Positions 7,675-15,974 of a stretch of 64,000 bases of DNA are shown in pieces. The translations under genes were made by a program, and so were the position numbers. The notes under the pieces are model-generated. The model worked only from the letters and a program-made list of their open reading frames with translations, did not search any database and had not been told where the DNA came from. Origin of the DNA: Collinsella aerofaciens (lineage in GTDB: Bacteria; Actinomycetota; Coriobacteriia; Coriobacteriales; Coriobacteriaceae); NCBI RefSeq assembly GCF_028209625.1, contig NZ_JAQLDU010000004.1:62001-126000 (forward strand). The letters run 5' to 3'. Positions within the stretch are counted from its first letter, which is position 1. Every line of letters begins with the position of its first letter.

Positions 7675-8799
7675 CTACCTGGGCACGCGGTCCTGCCTTG
7701 CGGCAAACGGGGCGAGCACGGCGTGCGGCTCGCTTTGGTACCAGTAGGCGACGGTGGAGATGTCGTCCTCGCGCTCGTAGAGCTTGATGTCGTCGTTGCC
7801 GAGGTCCTGGAACGTCACGCGCAGGTCCTCCTTGAACGAGATCGGGTCGGGAAGGTGCCACCTGTAGAGGCCGTGCCTGGGCAGCGCGTCGTCGTTAGTC
7901 GCGAGCATCGGATTCGGGTTCGGCTTGCCCGCGCTGAAGCGGTCGCGCGTGGCGTCGCGCGTCGAGCGGTACGGGTAGCCGGCGAACAGCGTGTTGAAGC
8001 ACTGCGCCTCGGGCAACGCGTGGGGCGGCCTGTCGAGGAAGGCCCAGGCACCGCCGAAGTAGTCCTCGGCTCCCGTCGAGGTGACCGTGGGGAACTCCTC
8101 GTCGCCGTCGAGGAAGAACTTCATCTCGCCCTCGCCCCACCAATAGCGCTCCAGGGCGCACAGGGCCATGTAGGTGCCGACGTAGTAGCCCTTGCCGCGC
8201 ACGCCGTCGAGCACGGTGTAGTCGACGCCCCTGCGGGTGCTGCGCTCGCGGTTAAAGCGGGCGTGGAAGTACATGGCGTCGTCCGGCACGTCGGTGAGCG
8301 CGTAGTTGAACGTGTAGAAGATGTACTTAATGAACCCGGGGTGCTCGCTCGTAAGCGTGACCTTGGCGTGCTTCCTGAAGGGCATCTCGAAGTAGCAGTT
8401 CATGCCGCCCGTCGGGTTCACGCAGATGGGCATCGAGTTGACGATGGCGCGCTCACCGAAGCCGTTGCAGAAGAAGTCGCCGACAGGGCACTCGACCGAG
8501 GGGGTCTCCTCGTCGTCCCAGTAGAAGCGCAGCACGAGGTCACGCATGACGAAGCTGCCAGCGGCGGTCTTGTCGGGGACGGTCATCCAGATGTGGCGGA
8601 TGATGCCGGGGCCCTCGATGTCCGCGAGCGTGATGGTCTCGCCGGACTCAAGGGGCACGCAGCACGAGCCCTTGCGGCCGACGCCGAGGTGGCTGGCCGA
8701 CATGGCGGCGCGGCCCTTCTCGCCCGTGATGTTCTCGGGGGTGATGGCGCGGCTTTCCTCACCGCCGTGCATCCACACGTCCTTAAGGAACTCTCTCAT
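7675..8799 (-). CDS. GH172 (DUF2961) glycoside hydrolase
   Basis: A 374-residue protein of the DUF2961 family, now GH172. Its characterised members include a bifidobacterial difructose-dianhydride I synthase/hydrolase (alpha-fructofuranosidase) and alpha-D-arabinofuranosidases. The family block GEGEMKFFLDG (222-232) and STGAEDYFGGAW (241-252) is present; Glu223 and Glu245 are the likely catalytic pair by recalled alignment. There is no signal peptide, so it works in the cytoplasm on imported sugar. It lies between the PTS IIA gene (12 bases upstream) and a fructokinase-type ROK gene. An alpha-linked fructoside or arabinofuranoside is the best guess for the substrate. Confidence 0.85.
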   Translation of the reverse strand: MREFLKDVWMHGGEESRAITPENITGEKGRAAMSASHLGVGRKGSCCVPLESGETITLADIEGPGIIRHIWMTVPDKTAAGSFVMRDLVLRFYWDDEETPSVECPVGDFFCNGFGERAIVNSMPICVNPTGGMNCYFEMPFRKHAKVTLTSEHPGFIKYIFYTFNYALTDVPDDAMYFHARFNRERSTRRGVDYTVLDGVRGKGYYVGTYMALCALERYWWGEGEMKFFLDGDEEFPTVTSTGAEDYFGGAWAFLDRPPHALPEAQCFNTLFAGYPYRSTRDATRDRFSAGKPNPNPMLATNDDALPRHGLYRWHLPDPISFKEDLRVTFQDLGNDDIKLYEREDDISTVAYWYQSEPHAVLAPFAARQDRVPR

Positions 8800-8811
8800 C
8801 GTCGACCTCCT

Positions 8812-9210
8812 CTATTCGTCGTCGTCGCACTCGGCGGAACTGGCACCGTTCACGTAGATGATCTGCTGGCGCGCCTCGTTGACGAGGGCGTCGAAGTCGA
8901 GTTTCTCGTCGGGGCGCGCGAGCGCGACCGTCATGGCGAGCGGGAGGTTGACACCCGCGATCACGTGGATCCGGTCGGAGGCGAAGCGGGAAAAGCGCTG
9001 GTTCACGCTGCCGCCGTACGCGTCGGTGAGGACGACGACCTCGTCAGTGCCCGAAAGAGCCGCCTCGACCGCCGCGTCGAGCCCCTCGCCGTTGTCGTTC
9101 ACGTAGGCGCACACGGCGTTGACGGCGTCGCCCTTACCCGTAAGGAACTCGAGGGTGTCCTTGAAGCCCTGGGCGAGAAGGGAATGGCTCGCCACAACTA
9201 TCTTTCTCAT
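8812..9210 (-). CDS. PTS mannose/fructose/sorbose-family EIIA component
   Basis: A 132-residue cytosolic phosphocarrier. The N-terminus VVASHSLLAQG places the phosphorylated histidine at His9, as in EIIA-Man domains. It accepts phosphate from HPr and passes it to the IIB protein encoded three genes upstream. It is a stand-alone IIA rather than a IIAB fusion, and ends in an acidic tail. The ATG has a weak ribosome-binding site and follows the IID gene after 26 bases. Operon order is IIB-IIC-IID-IIA-GH172-ROK. Confidence 0.92.
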   Translation of the reverse strand: MRKIVVASHSLLAQGFKDTLEFLTGKGDAVNAVCAYVNDNGEGLDAAVEAALSGTDEVVVLTDAYGGSVNQRFSRFASDRIHVIAGVNLPLAMTVALARPDEKLDFDALVNEARQQIIYVNGASSAECDDDE

Positions 9211-9236
9211 TGATTCACCAATCTCTTGGGTCGAAG

Positions 9237-10070
9237 CTAGGCGAGGATGCCGGCGGCGGAGGCGACCATCGCGAGGACGATCACCACGAGGATGAGGGCC
9301 GTCATGCTCGCGTTCTTCTTGGTAAGAAGGTAATACGCGCTTCCCGTGATGGCGGCGGGGATCATGGCAGGCAGGATCTTGTCGAGCAGCGGCTGAATCT
9401 CCATCGCGACGTCGCCGAAGCTGAAGCTAATCGGGCAGGTGACGCCGATGACCGAGGCGATGAGGCAGCCGACCACGGTGAGGCCGAGCACGGAGGCGGC
9501 GGCAGTGAGGTTGGGAAGCTTCTCGCTGAAGTCGGTGACGAGCTTCACGCCCTGCTTGTAGCCGAACTCGAGGGCGTGCATGCGGACCCAGAAGATGGCC
9601 AGGATGAGCGCGAACCAGATGCCGGCTCCCACGGGGTTGCCCTCGATGGCCATGTAGGCGGCGATGGAGCCCATGATGGTCGGGATCATGGTCATGAGCA
9701 GGGAGTCGCCGACGCCGGCGAGCGGTCCCATGGTGCCGATCTTCAGGTCTTGGACGGCGTCCGCCGCCGCTAGGCCGTCGCGCTCCTCCATGGCCACGCA
9801 GGCGCCAAGGATGATGGCGGCGAGCCAAGGCTGGGTGTTGTAGTAGCGGAAGTGGTTGTTGAGCGCTTGCTTATAGTCCTCGTCGTTCGTGTAGATCTTC
9901 CTCAGGACCGGCGAGAGGGCGTAGGCGACTGAGGCGCCCTGCTGGGTCTGGTAGTTGAAGGTGCACACGCTCATGAGCCAGCGCCAGTTCGCGTTGCGCA
10001 GGTCCTTCTTGGTGACCTTGTAGCCGGAGGGCTTGCCCTCGGCGACGGCGGTGATGTTCTCGTTTTCCAT
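9237..10070 (-). CDS. PTS mannose-family EIID component
   Basis: A 277-residue membrane subunit that pairs with IIC to form the sugar channel. It opens with a cytoplasmic segment (KVTKKDLRNANWRW) typical of IID, continues with the conserved GTMGPLAGVGDSL block near residue 133, and has several membrane segments with a C-terminal hydrophobic helix (TALILVVIVLAMVASAAGIL). Full length for the family. It starts two bases after the IIC stop. Found only in the mannose/fructose/sorbose PTS class, so it fixes the transporter type. Confidence 0.93.
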   Translation of the reverse strand: MENENITAVAEGKPSGYKVTKKDLRNANWRWLMSVCTFNYQTQQGASVAYALSPVLRKIYTNDEDYKQALNNHFRYYNTQPWLAAIILGACVAMEERDGLAAADAVQDLKIGTMGPLAGVGDSLLMTMIPTIMGSIAAYMAIEGNPVGAGIWFALILAIFWVRMHALEFGYKQGVKLVTDFSEKLPNLTAAASVLGLTVVGCLIASVIGVTCPISFSFGDVAMEIQPLLDKILPAMIPAAITGSAYYLLTKKNASMTALILVVIVLAMVASAAGILA

Positions 10071-10072
10071 GG

Positions 10073-10858
10073 TTACTCATCCTCTCCGATGAAGGCGTCT
10101 GCGGAAGCGTGGGCGGCGAGCTCGGTGTCCCTCTCGGCACGCTGGTAGAACGCAATCGCGAGGGCAACGCCGACGATGGCGGCGCCGATGATGGGCACGT
10201 TCAGGAAGGCCGAGAGGAAGAAGCCGGCGAGCAGGTACTGGAAGTACTTGGCGGTTGGCATGTAGCGGAGCAGCATGGCGATACCGACGGCCGGGAGCAT
10301 CTTGCCGGCGAGGGTGAGGCCGGAGAGGAACCACTGGGGCATGACCTCGAGGAGCCAGTTGACGGCGGGCTGGCCGAGCGTCACGGAGACAAAGACGGGC
10401 AGGGCGGCGCACAGGCCGAAGAGCGCGGGGCAGACCCACAGGATGGCGTTCATCTGATTGAACTTACCCTCGTTGCAGAACTTCTGGGACTTCTCGACGA
10501 CAAAGCCGTTGAGAATCTTGGCGACGACGTCGAGCTGGATGCCGAGCATGCCGACCGGCAGGCCGATGGCGAGGCCCGTGTCGGAGCCCAGGGTCACGCC
10601 GTAGGCGGTGGCGATGATGGCCATCGTGCCGTAGTCGGGAATGGAGGAGCCGCCGAAGCCCGCGACGCCGAGCTGCATGAGCTGAATGGTGCCGCCGATG
10701 ACAAGGCCGGTCTTCCAGTCGCCCATGACGACTCCGGTGATGAGGCCCCAGAAAACGGCGTAATTGACGAAGATCATCGGGATGCCGTAGTAGTCCACGT
10801 GCTTGATGAAGGCCAGCAGGGTCAAAAGGACGACCTGCAGGATAGTGAAGTTGACCAT
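10073..10858 (-). CDS. PTS mannose-family EIIC component
   Basis: A 261-residue hydrophobic permease subunit. Multiple membrane segments begin at ILQVVLLTLLAFIKHVDYYG. The conserved IIC segments GVVMGDWKTGLVIGGTIQL (about 42-60) and a proline/glycine-rich IPDYGTMAI are present. The acidic C-terminus (FIGEDE) is cytosolic. With IID it forms the translocation channel for the operon's sugar. It lies nine bases after the IIB gene and two bases before IID, consistent with translational coupling. Confidence 0.93.
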   Translation of the reverse strand: MVNFTILQVVLLTLLAFIKHVDYYGIPMIFVNYAVFWGLITGVVMGDWKTGLVIGGTIQLMQLGVAGFGGSSIPDYGTMAIIATAYGVTLGSDTGLAIGLPVGMLGIQLDVVAKILNGFVVEKSQKFCNEGKFNQMNAILWVCPALFGLCAALPVFVSVTLGQPAVNWLLEVMPQWFLSGLTLAGKMLPAVGIAMLLRYMPTAKYFQYLLAGFFLSAFLNVPIIGAAIVGVALAIAFYQRAERDTELAAHASADAFIGEDE

Positions 10859-10867
10859 ATTTCCCCC

Positions 10868-11341
10868 TTAGATGAGGTCTGCGACGGAGACGGGCTTGTC
10901 GGCGGGCACGAACTGGGCCGTCACCTTGACGCCACGGGCGATGAGCGCCTTGTAGCTCTGGACGTTCTCGGCGGAGGCGTAGGCGCGCTGGGTGAGCTGG
11001 ATGCCGTCCTCCTTGACGAGCGAGCCGCCGACGACCAGCGACGGGAGCTCGACGCCCGACTCGACCAGGCGAAGCATCGTCTCGGGCTCCTTGGCGATGA
11101 CGAAGACCTTCTCGCGGTCGTACTTGCCCGCGGCGAAGTTCTTGAGCGCGGTCTGCTCGGAGATGATCGAAACGGCCATGCCCGCGGGGCGCGCCATCCT
11201 CATGGTGGACTTCAGGACCTCGTCGCCGGCGACCTTGTCGTCGATGACCATGACTCGGGTCGCGCCCGACACCGGGGCCCACTGCGTCACGATGATGCCG
11301 TGAAGCAGGCGATTGTCGATTCGTGCCATAACAACACTCAT
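10868..11341 (-). CDS. PTS mannose-family EIIB component
   Basis: A 157-residue cytosolic phosphotransfer protein. The signature ARIDNRLLHG places the phosphorylated histidine at His14 when the start is the ATG complement of 11339-11341, which has AGGAG at good spacing. A longer frame upstream has no better site and reads through the promoter region. It takes phosphate from IIA and transfers it to the incoming sugar at IIC/IID. First gene of the sugar operon, 123 bases after the LevR-like regulator gene on the same strand. Confidence 0.92.
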   Translation of the reverse strand: MSVVMARIDNRLLHGIIVTQWAPVSGATRVMVIDDKVAGDEVLKSTMRMARPAGMAVSIISEQTALKNFAAGKYDREKVFVIAKEPETMLRLVESGVELPSLVVGGSLVKEDGIQLTQRAYASAENVQSYKALIARGVKVTAQFVPADKPVSVADLI

Positions 11342-11374
11342 GTTTGCTCCTATCAAATGAAGTTTTGCGTTCGG

Positions 11375-11390
11375 TACTGCCTCGGCACTA
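11375..11390. promoter_or_regulatory. Possible operator upstream of the PTS operon
   Basis: TAGTGCC and GGCAGTA (minus-strand reading) form a 7-bp inverted repeat with one mismatch and a GA centre, 34-49 bases upstream of the IIB start. No -24/-12 sigma-54 promoter was recognised in the 123-base gap. A role for the LevR-like protein here is a guess. Confidence 0.3.
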
Positions 11391-11464
11391 TCCGGATTCG
11401 CGCCGGGCAAGGGGTTATCGGATTATTGAGGACGCGCGGTCAGCTTGCGGCGGCGCGGGGAAGG

Positions 11465-14206
11465 TCACTCGTCGAGCAGGAGGTCCGAGGAGCCGAGGCG
11501 CTCTTCTCGCGCCGGGGCGGCGCTCACGCTTATGTAGTCGAAGACATATGCGATCTCGCTTACGGGAACCTCTACGCGATAGCGCGTCGAGATGCTCGAG
11601 AAGCTCTGCCTGAAGGACTCGATGAAATCGGCGCGTTCCTCCTCGAAGCGGTCCTGGCCAACGTAGGTCTCAATGGGGTTTCCGGTAACAAGGCGCTCGA
11701 CGAGACAGCAGAGGTGAACGTAGAGCCCAATGATGGCGTTGCTGCCGATCTTCTCGCCTGTCCTGCGCTGAAGCTCGTGCACGGCGCTCTCGATCTCATG
11801 GAATAGCCGCTCCGGGTCGAGGATGGTGATGGAGCGGATGACGTTCTGCAGCGTCATGTTCGAGAGCAGCTTCTCGTGGAAAGAAGAGAGCTCGGAAGCG
11901 TCAAGCCACCTGCCGAACACGGCATCAACCTTAGAGGCGGACGCCGTCGACATGATGTCCTCGAGGGCGACGAAGGGGACGGAGGCGACCCCGGGGTCTC
12001 CCGTGCCGATGACGGCGCAGACGCGGTGCTCGGAGAAAACGGCGTCGTTCGACCCGTTCGCGACGAGCTGCTTGAAGGGCCTCGTGAGCAGGCGCGCGCC
12101 TATGGTGCGCGGGAGGCTCTGCGAGACGAGCTGGCGTATCCTCTCCGCGGCGTCGACCCCGGACTCGGAGCAGAAGACGATGGCGTCCTCACGGTTGACG
12201 CGCTCGATCACCTTGCAGTGCGTCACGCACGCGGCGGTCGCATCGCCAAGAACCTCGGCGATGGACTTGCCGCCGAGCAGCCCGACCCCGATCTCGAGCG
12301 CAAGACCGGTAGAGACGTTGTTCACCACGCCGATAGTGGAGTCGGTAACGTTCTCGAGGGCCTTATAGGCCTCCTCCAAGGAGCCCATGTCGACGAGGAA
12401 CACGACCCCGGTACAGTAGGAATGGCGGTCGACGAGGCGCTGGAGCGGACCGACGATGTCCTTCAGCTGCTGGTCGTAGGGCATGTCGACAGCCTCGTAC
12501 ACATGCATGCCGAGCATACGGTTCGCCGCGTCGGCGATGCTCGTCGCCGTTGAGTAGCCGTGGGACAAGATGACGCAGAGCGTCCGAAGGGCCTTCGCAT
12601 CGCGAGACTCCGATGCGACGCACAGCGTCAGAAGCGTCTTCGTGAAGTGATCGAGCGAGATTCCCAGCGCCCCTTCCACGTCTGCGGCGACCTGATCGGA
12701 GACACTCGAGGCAAACGGCAATTCGGAGGTCACGGCACCGAGGAGATGGGAGATTTGCTCCGCACAGGCAGACTTTCGCTTAGCCAGGCCGATACCCGGC
12801 CACAACTGCAGGCAAATCTCCTGGGCCAGTAGAAAAGCGACCTTCCTCGAAAGCTCGATGCCATAAGAAGAGCCTGCGTCGGCAAGGACCGCGCCCACGA
12901 CGCGCTCGAAGGCGCGCGACCTCGAGGAGGCGACGCCGTGGTCGAAGATCAAGTGATCCTCAACGCCGCGCACAGCGGAGACAGCTTGCGAGACAAGCTC
13001 GGAGACAGAGAGCTCCCCGGCGCAGAATCGCTCATCGAGGGAGCACAGGGCATCGAGCGCCTGCTCGACCGGCCCTGTGCTCTCGGCGGCATCCAGAGAC
13101 GCGTCGATCAGAACGCCATCGTCGGGCTGTTGATCGATCTGCGCGGAGGAGAGGAGCCCGCTGGGAAGAAGATACGGGCGAACGACGACGTAGTCGCCCT
13201 CGCGATTGAGGAACGCTTTGGCACAGCAGTTCGTCACGCAGGCGCGCAAGCCGGCGATGTTATCGGAAAAGTCCGCGTTCACGAGGCAACGGTATGCGCC
13301 GCGGCTGATCTTCACATCAGAACCGATTCGGCACCCCTCGCTGCGCAGGAAGCTCAAGATGAGATCCTCGCGCTCCTCGGGGGTCCGCTCCTTGAGTGAG
13401 GGGACGCGGGCACAGATGGGCATTTTGCTGTAGGCCGAGGAAACCTTCAGGTCATCGGCGGAAAGCGTCGTCGAAAGAACGAGGCGAGCGCGCGGCGCAT
13501 CCTGGGAGGCATCGAGCCCGAGGGCCGTCGCAAGGCAGTGCTCCATCGCAGAGGGAGAGAGTGCCTCGATGCCGTTGACAAAGACCACACCCCCGCGCGC
13601 TTTCGCGATCGACTCGTCAAGAAGCCCGTTGAACGAGGCGGCGTCCGGGACCCCGGCGCAGTCGATGCGCACATAGGAGGAGTCGCGGGACAGAACGCCC
13701 TGGTTCTTGCCGTACTCGTACACAAGGCGAGAAAGGAAAGACTTACCGACACCCACGCCGCCGCTCAAGAGGATGGGCAGGCCAAACGGAGGGTACTGAA
13801 CCGCAGCCTTGCACTGCTCGACAACGGAGCTGAGGCTCATGTCGAAGCCCACGGCACGCGCGAAGTCGCGGTGATCGGCGATTCCCGTCGCCTGGATGAG
13901 GTCGGCGAGCGAGGCGTACTCGCTTGCAGAGAGCTTTACCTGAAAACGCTTCTGGAACGCGCGGCGATGAAAATAACGGACAGGCCTGCCCGCCACCTTA
14001 ACCACAAGACCGGCGCGAACAAGGTCGTTGAGGTACTGACTCGCCAGGCTCCTGGAGATGATGAGCGTCTCGGCGATGTCGGAGGTGGACAGACGGGCAA
14101 GGTCGTCGAGCGAGACGGCAGAGGTGAGGGTCTCGAGATGCTCGAGAATCCTGTCCCTCATGTCGACGGGTTTCTTTGCCAAGCTGTCCTGTGTGGTCTT
14201 GTCCAT
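11465..14206 (-). CDS. LevR-like PTS-regulated transcription factor with a degenerate AAA+ domain
   Basis: A 913-residue multidomain regulator. Residues 15-80 form a winged helix-turn-helix (ISRSLASQYLNDLVRAG). An AAA+ domain follows at about 105-350 with Walker A GGVGVGKS (149-156). Next come PRD1 (about 370-490), an EIIA-Man-like domain with His549 in LSHG, an EIIB-Gat-like domain with Cys679 in FCSESG, and PRD2 with His831. This is the LevR plan, in which PTS components phosphorylate histidines to signal sugar supply. Oddly, the GAFTGA loop needed to contact sigma-54 is absent and Walker B reads GGVVFVNGI instead of an aspartate-containing motif. It lies just upstream of the mannose-family PTS genes and probably controls them. 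Confidence 0.85.
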   Translation of the reverse strand: MDKTTQDSLAKKPVDMRDRILEHLETLTSAVSLDDLARLSTSDIAETLIISRSLASQYLNDLVRAGLVVKVAGRPVRYFHRRAFQKRFQVKLSASEYASLADLIQATGIADHRDFARAVGFDMSLSSVVEQCKAAVQYPPFGLPILLSGGVGVGKSFLSRLVYEYGKNQGVLSRDSSYVRIDCAGVPDAASFNGLLDESIAKARGGVVFVNGIEALSPSAMEHCLATALGLDASQDAPRARLVLSTTLSADDLKVSSAYSKMPICARVPSLKERTPEEREDLILSFLRSEGCRIGSDVKISRGAYRCLVNADFSDNIAGLRACVTNCCAKAFLNREGDYVVVRPYLLPSGLLSSAQIDQQPDDGVLIDASLDAAESTGPVEQALDALCSLDERFCAGELSVSELVSQAVSAVRGVEDHLIFDHGVASSRSRAFERVVGAVLADAGSSYGIELSRKVAFLLAQEICLQLWPGIGLAKRKSACAEQISHLLGAVTSELPFASSVSDQVAADVEGALGISLDHFTKTLLTLCVASESRDAKALRTLCVILSHGYSTATSIADAANRMLGMHVYEAVDMPYDQQLKDIVGPLQRLVDRHSYCTGVVFLVDMGSLEEAYKALENVTDSTIGVVNNVSTGLALEIGVGLLGGKSIAEVLGDATAACVTHCKVIERVNREDAIVFCSESGVDAAERIRQLVSQSLPRTIGARLLTRPFKQLVANGSNDAVFSEHRVCAVIGTGDPGVASVPFVALEDIMSTASASKVDAVFGRWLDASELSSFHEKLLSNMTLQNVIRSITILDPERLFHEIESAVHELQRRTGEKIGSNAIIGLYVHLCCLVERLVTGNPIETYVGQDRFEEERADFIESFRQSFSSISTRYRVEVPVSEIAYVFDYISVSAAPAREERLGSSDLLLDE

Positions 14207-14380
14207 GACTTCTTACCTCCTCGTACAAGGAGTATAAGGGAAGAACAGAGAACGGAAGGGGGCGCGTGGGGGAATCAACAGCTCCGAGGAAAAGTCCACC
14301 ACTTGAGGGGCAGAAAACAACGGCCATTGAACATTCAGGGCCGACGCTCAACACTTCGGCTCGACACTTCGCTTTGGAAA

Positions 14381-14433
14381 GGGCCCGGCGCGCCGGGGTC
14401 CCAACATAAAGAAGGGCCCCGGCGCGCAGGGCC
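14381..14433 (-). terminator. Very GC-rich hairpin after the broken nucleosidase gene
   Basis: About 20-bp imperfect stem (GGGCCCGGCGCGC against GCGCGCCGGGGCCC-type sequence) around AACATAAAGAA. It touches the stop codon of the nucleosidase remnant and is probably its old terminator. The 14207-14380 gap upstream of the LevR-like gene shows no gene. Confidence 0.55.
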
Positions 14434-14747
14434 TAAAGCTTAACCATGCGCGCGGCGATGCGGGCGCAGTCGCAGGCGGCCTTCTTCTCGAAAGTGTTGT
14501 AGTCACGACCCGGCCCTCGGCGCAGGGCTTGTCGCTGATGGCGCGCACGACGACGAGGGGCACGCCGTTGAGATAAGTGGCCTGCGCGATGGTGCAGCCC
14601 TCCATCTCGCAGCACAGGTCGCCGAAGGTCGCGAGGATTCGCTCCTTCTGTTCCGCGGGCGAGACGAACTGGTCGCCGGAGACGACGCGGCCCTTGAGGA
14701 CCTTAATGTCGGGGGCGACGGCGGCCGCGGCGGCGCACGCCGCCAGC
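14433..14747 (-). pseudogene. Frameshifted C-terminal remnant of MTA/SAH nucleosidase
   Basis: The minus strand encodes KVLKGRVVSGDQFVSPAEQK, then CEMEGCTIAQATYLNGVP and VVRAISDKPCAEG, which is the active-site region of Pfs/MTAN (the MEG glutamate and the SDK aspartate are both kept). The frame then shifts; the true end DYNTFEKKAACDCARIAARM continues in another frame to the stop at 14433-14435. The N-terminal half is missing and replaced by an IS3 relic on the other strand. The enzyme would normally cleave methylthioadenosine and S-adenosylhomocysteine. This copy should be inactive. Confidence 0.8.
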
Positions 14748-15207
14748 AAGGGCCGGAACGGATCGCGCAAGATCAAGGCGTCGCCCGGGAGGTCGGGCGT
14801 TACCGTCAGCCGGCGCCGCGTCTGCCGCATCATGAGGGAGAACGGCCTGGCCGGCGCATACGGCAGGAAGAGGTTCAAGGTGCACCCCGGGGCGGTCAAC
14901 GAGGCCGACGTGTCGAACGTCGTCGCGCGCGGCTTCGGCGGCAGGGCGCCGTGCACCCATATATGCAGCGACTTGGTCTGCGTGCGCGTCGGGGCGTCGT
15001 GGAACTACGTCTGCCTGCTCGTCGACCTCTGCAACGGGGAGATCGTCGGCCACTCCGAAGGACCGAGGAGGGACGCGCGAGCTCCGAGCCAAGCTCTTGG
15101 ATTACGTGCACTGGTACAACAACTTCAGGATCCACTCGACGCTGGGCTACATGTCGCCGGTCGAGTTCAGGGAGGCGGGGCCGTCCCTCCCGGAATCGTC
15201 CAAATAA
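14748..15207 (+). mobile_element. IS3-family transposase (OrfB) relic with internal deletion
   Basis: The plus strand encodes NGSRKIKASPGRSGVTVSRR and CRIMRENGLAGAYGRKRFKV, then a DDE-domain start (CSDLVCVRVGASWNYVCLLV). After about 15068 the frame changes and only the tail RELRAKLLDYVHWYNN and HSTLGYMSPVEFREAG remains, ending TAA at 15205-15207. The middle of the catalytic domain, with the second Asp and the Glu, is deleted and the N-terminal OrfA/OrfB start is missing. It replaced the front half of the nucleosidase gene. Confidence 0.85.
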
Positions 15208-15916
15208 GTGTTGCCAATCCATAGCCAATCCAGCCATCATCTTCGCGAAGGCGGACGTCAGGAAAAGCTCGGCTTGAGCTCGGTCAGACGCGGTCTGTGG
15301 GGCATCATTCAGGCTCAGGGGGTCTCCTTGTCTTCTTCGGTCGCAACCTGAATGATAGGGACGGCCCCTTCTCTCTTTCCCCTTCGTTTTCGACGCATCA
15401 CCCTCTCGGCGGGCTTAAGGCCCGCGCTCGCGGGTGCAGGGGCTACGCCCAAACCCCAAAAACGTAACGCCGTGCTCGAAGCGTTTCCGGACGTCAGCGT
15501 AATCTCAAATCCCGTTCGTCAACTCATGGGCAAGCCACCTGAGACTACTCATTTCTCCTTCTGGCAATGAAGACCTGCGACCTGCAGTTTTGCAAACTGC
15601 TTGAAAGCCACCTGCGTTGATTCACTTCCTATTGCAGCTGGCGGCTTGCACGCGAAAAGGCATTTAAGTTTCAAAACGGGCGTTTTCGGCGCTATCGAGC
15701 CTCCAAAGGCATCCCGCCGCGCCCTTTGGGACAAAAACAAAAACTCAAAGCCCTGAGTTCGAAAATAGTTTTTGGAGTTGTCCCGACTTTTGTCCCCGAA
15801 GCCGACGAAACGCGACAGGGTGTCACCTGGCGGCACTCGATTCGAGACGGCACCGAAAACTGGATGCAACCGGAATGACAGGACGGCAGAACCGAAGCCA
15901 TCGAGTAGGGATAGAA
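15208..15916. other. Gene-poor stretch with an inverted repeat
   Basis: No protein I can support. A 10-bp perfect inverted repeat (ATCATTCAGG at 15304-15313, complement at 15347-15356) encloses 33 pyrimidine-rich bases, and a GC-rich palindrome GCGGGCTTAAGGCCCGC lies near 15410. Two open frames here (15352-15570 plus; 15549-15956 minus) have no recognisable family and the second runs through the rplX terminator. It may be debris of the element that brought the IS3 copy, or an uncharacterised non-coding RNA. Confidence 0.4.
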
Positions 15917-15947
15917 AAAGGCCCGGGTGCCATGGCATCCGGGCCTT
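15917..15947 (-). terminator. Terminator after rplX
   Basis: AAAGGCCCGGATGCC pairs with GGCACCCGGGCCTTT with one mismatch, followed by TTTTTC on the minus strand. It lies 28 bases after the rplX stop, so this ribosomal operon ends here and does not continue into rplE. Confidence 0.9.
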
Positions 15948-15974
15948 TGCTAGCAACTTGATGTTGCGGGCAGC

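Noticed and set aside
7654..9213. Open frame opposite the GH172 and EIIA genes
   Set aside because: Low-complexity Val/Glu/Ala/His composition typical of an antisense frame; both sense genes are clear.
11341..11464. Sigma-54 promoter upstream of the PTS genes
   Set aside because: Looked for because of the LevR-like regulator; no GG/GC-N10 pair at suitable spacing was found.
14577..15224. Single intact transposase gene
   Set aside because: The apparent frame combines antisense nucleosidase sequence with an IS3 fragment, and the catalytic middle is missing.
15549..15956. 135-codon minus-strand frame beside rplX
   Set aside because: It reads through the rplX terminator stem, lacks a ribosome-binding site and resembles no family.
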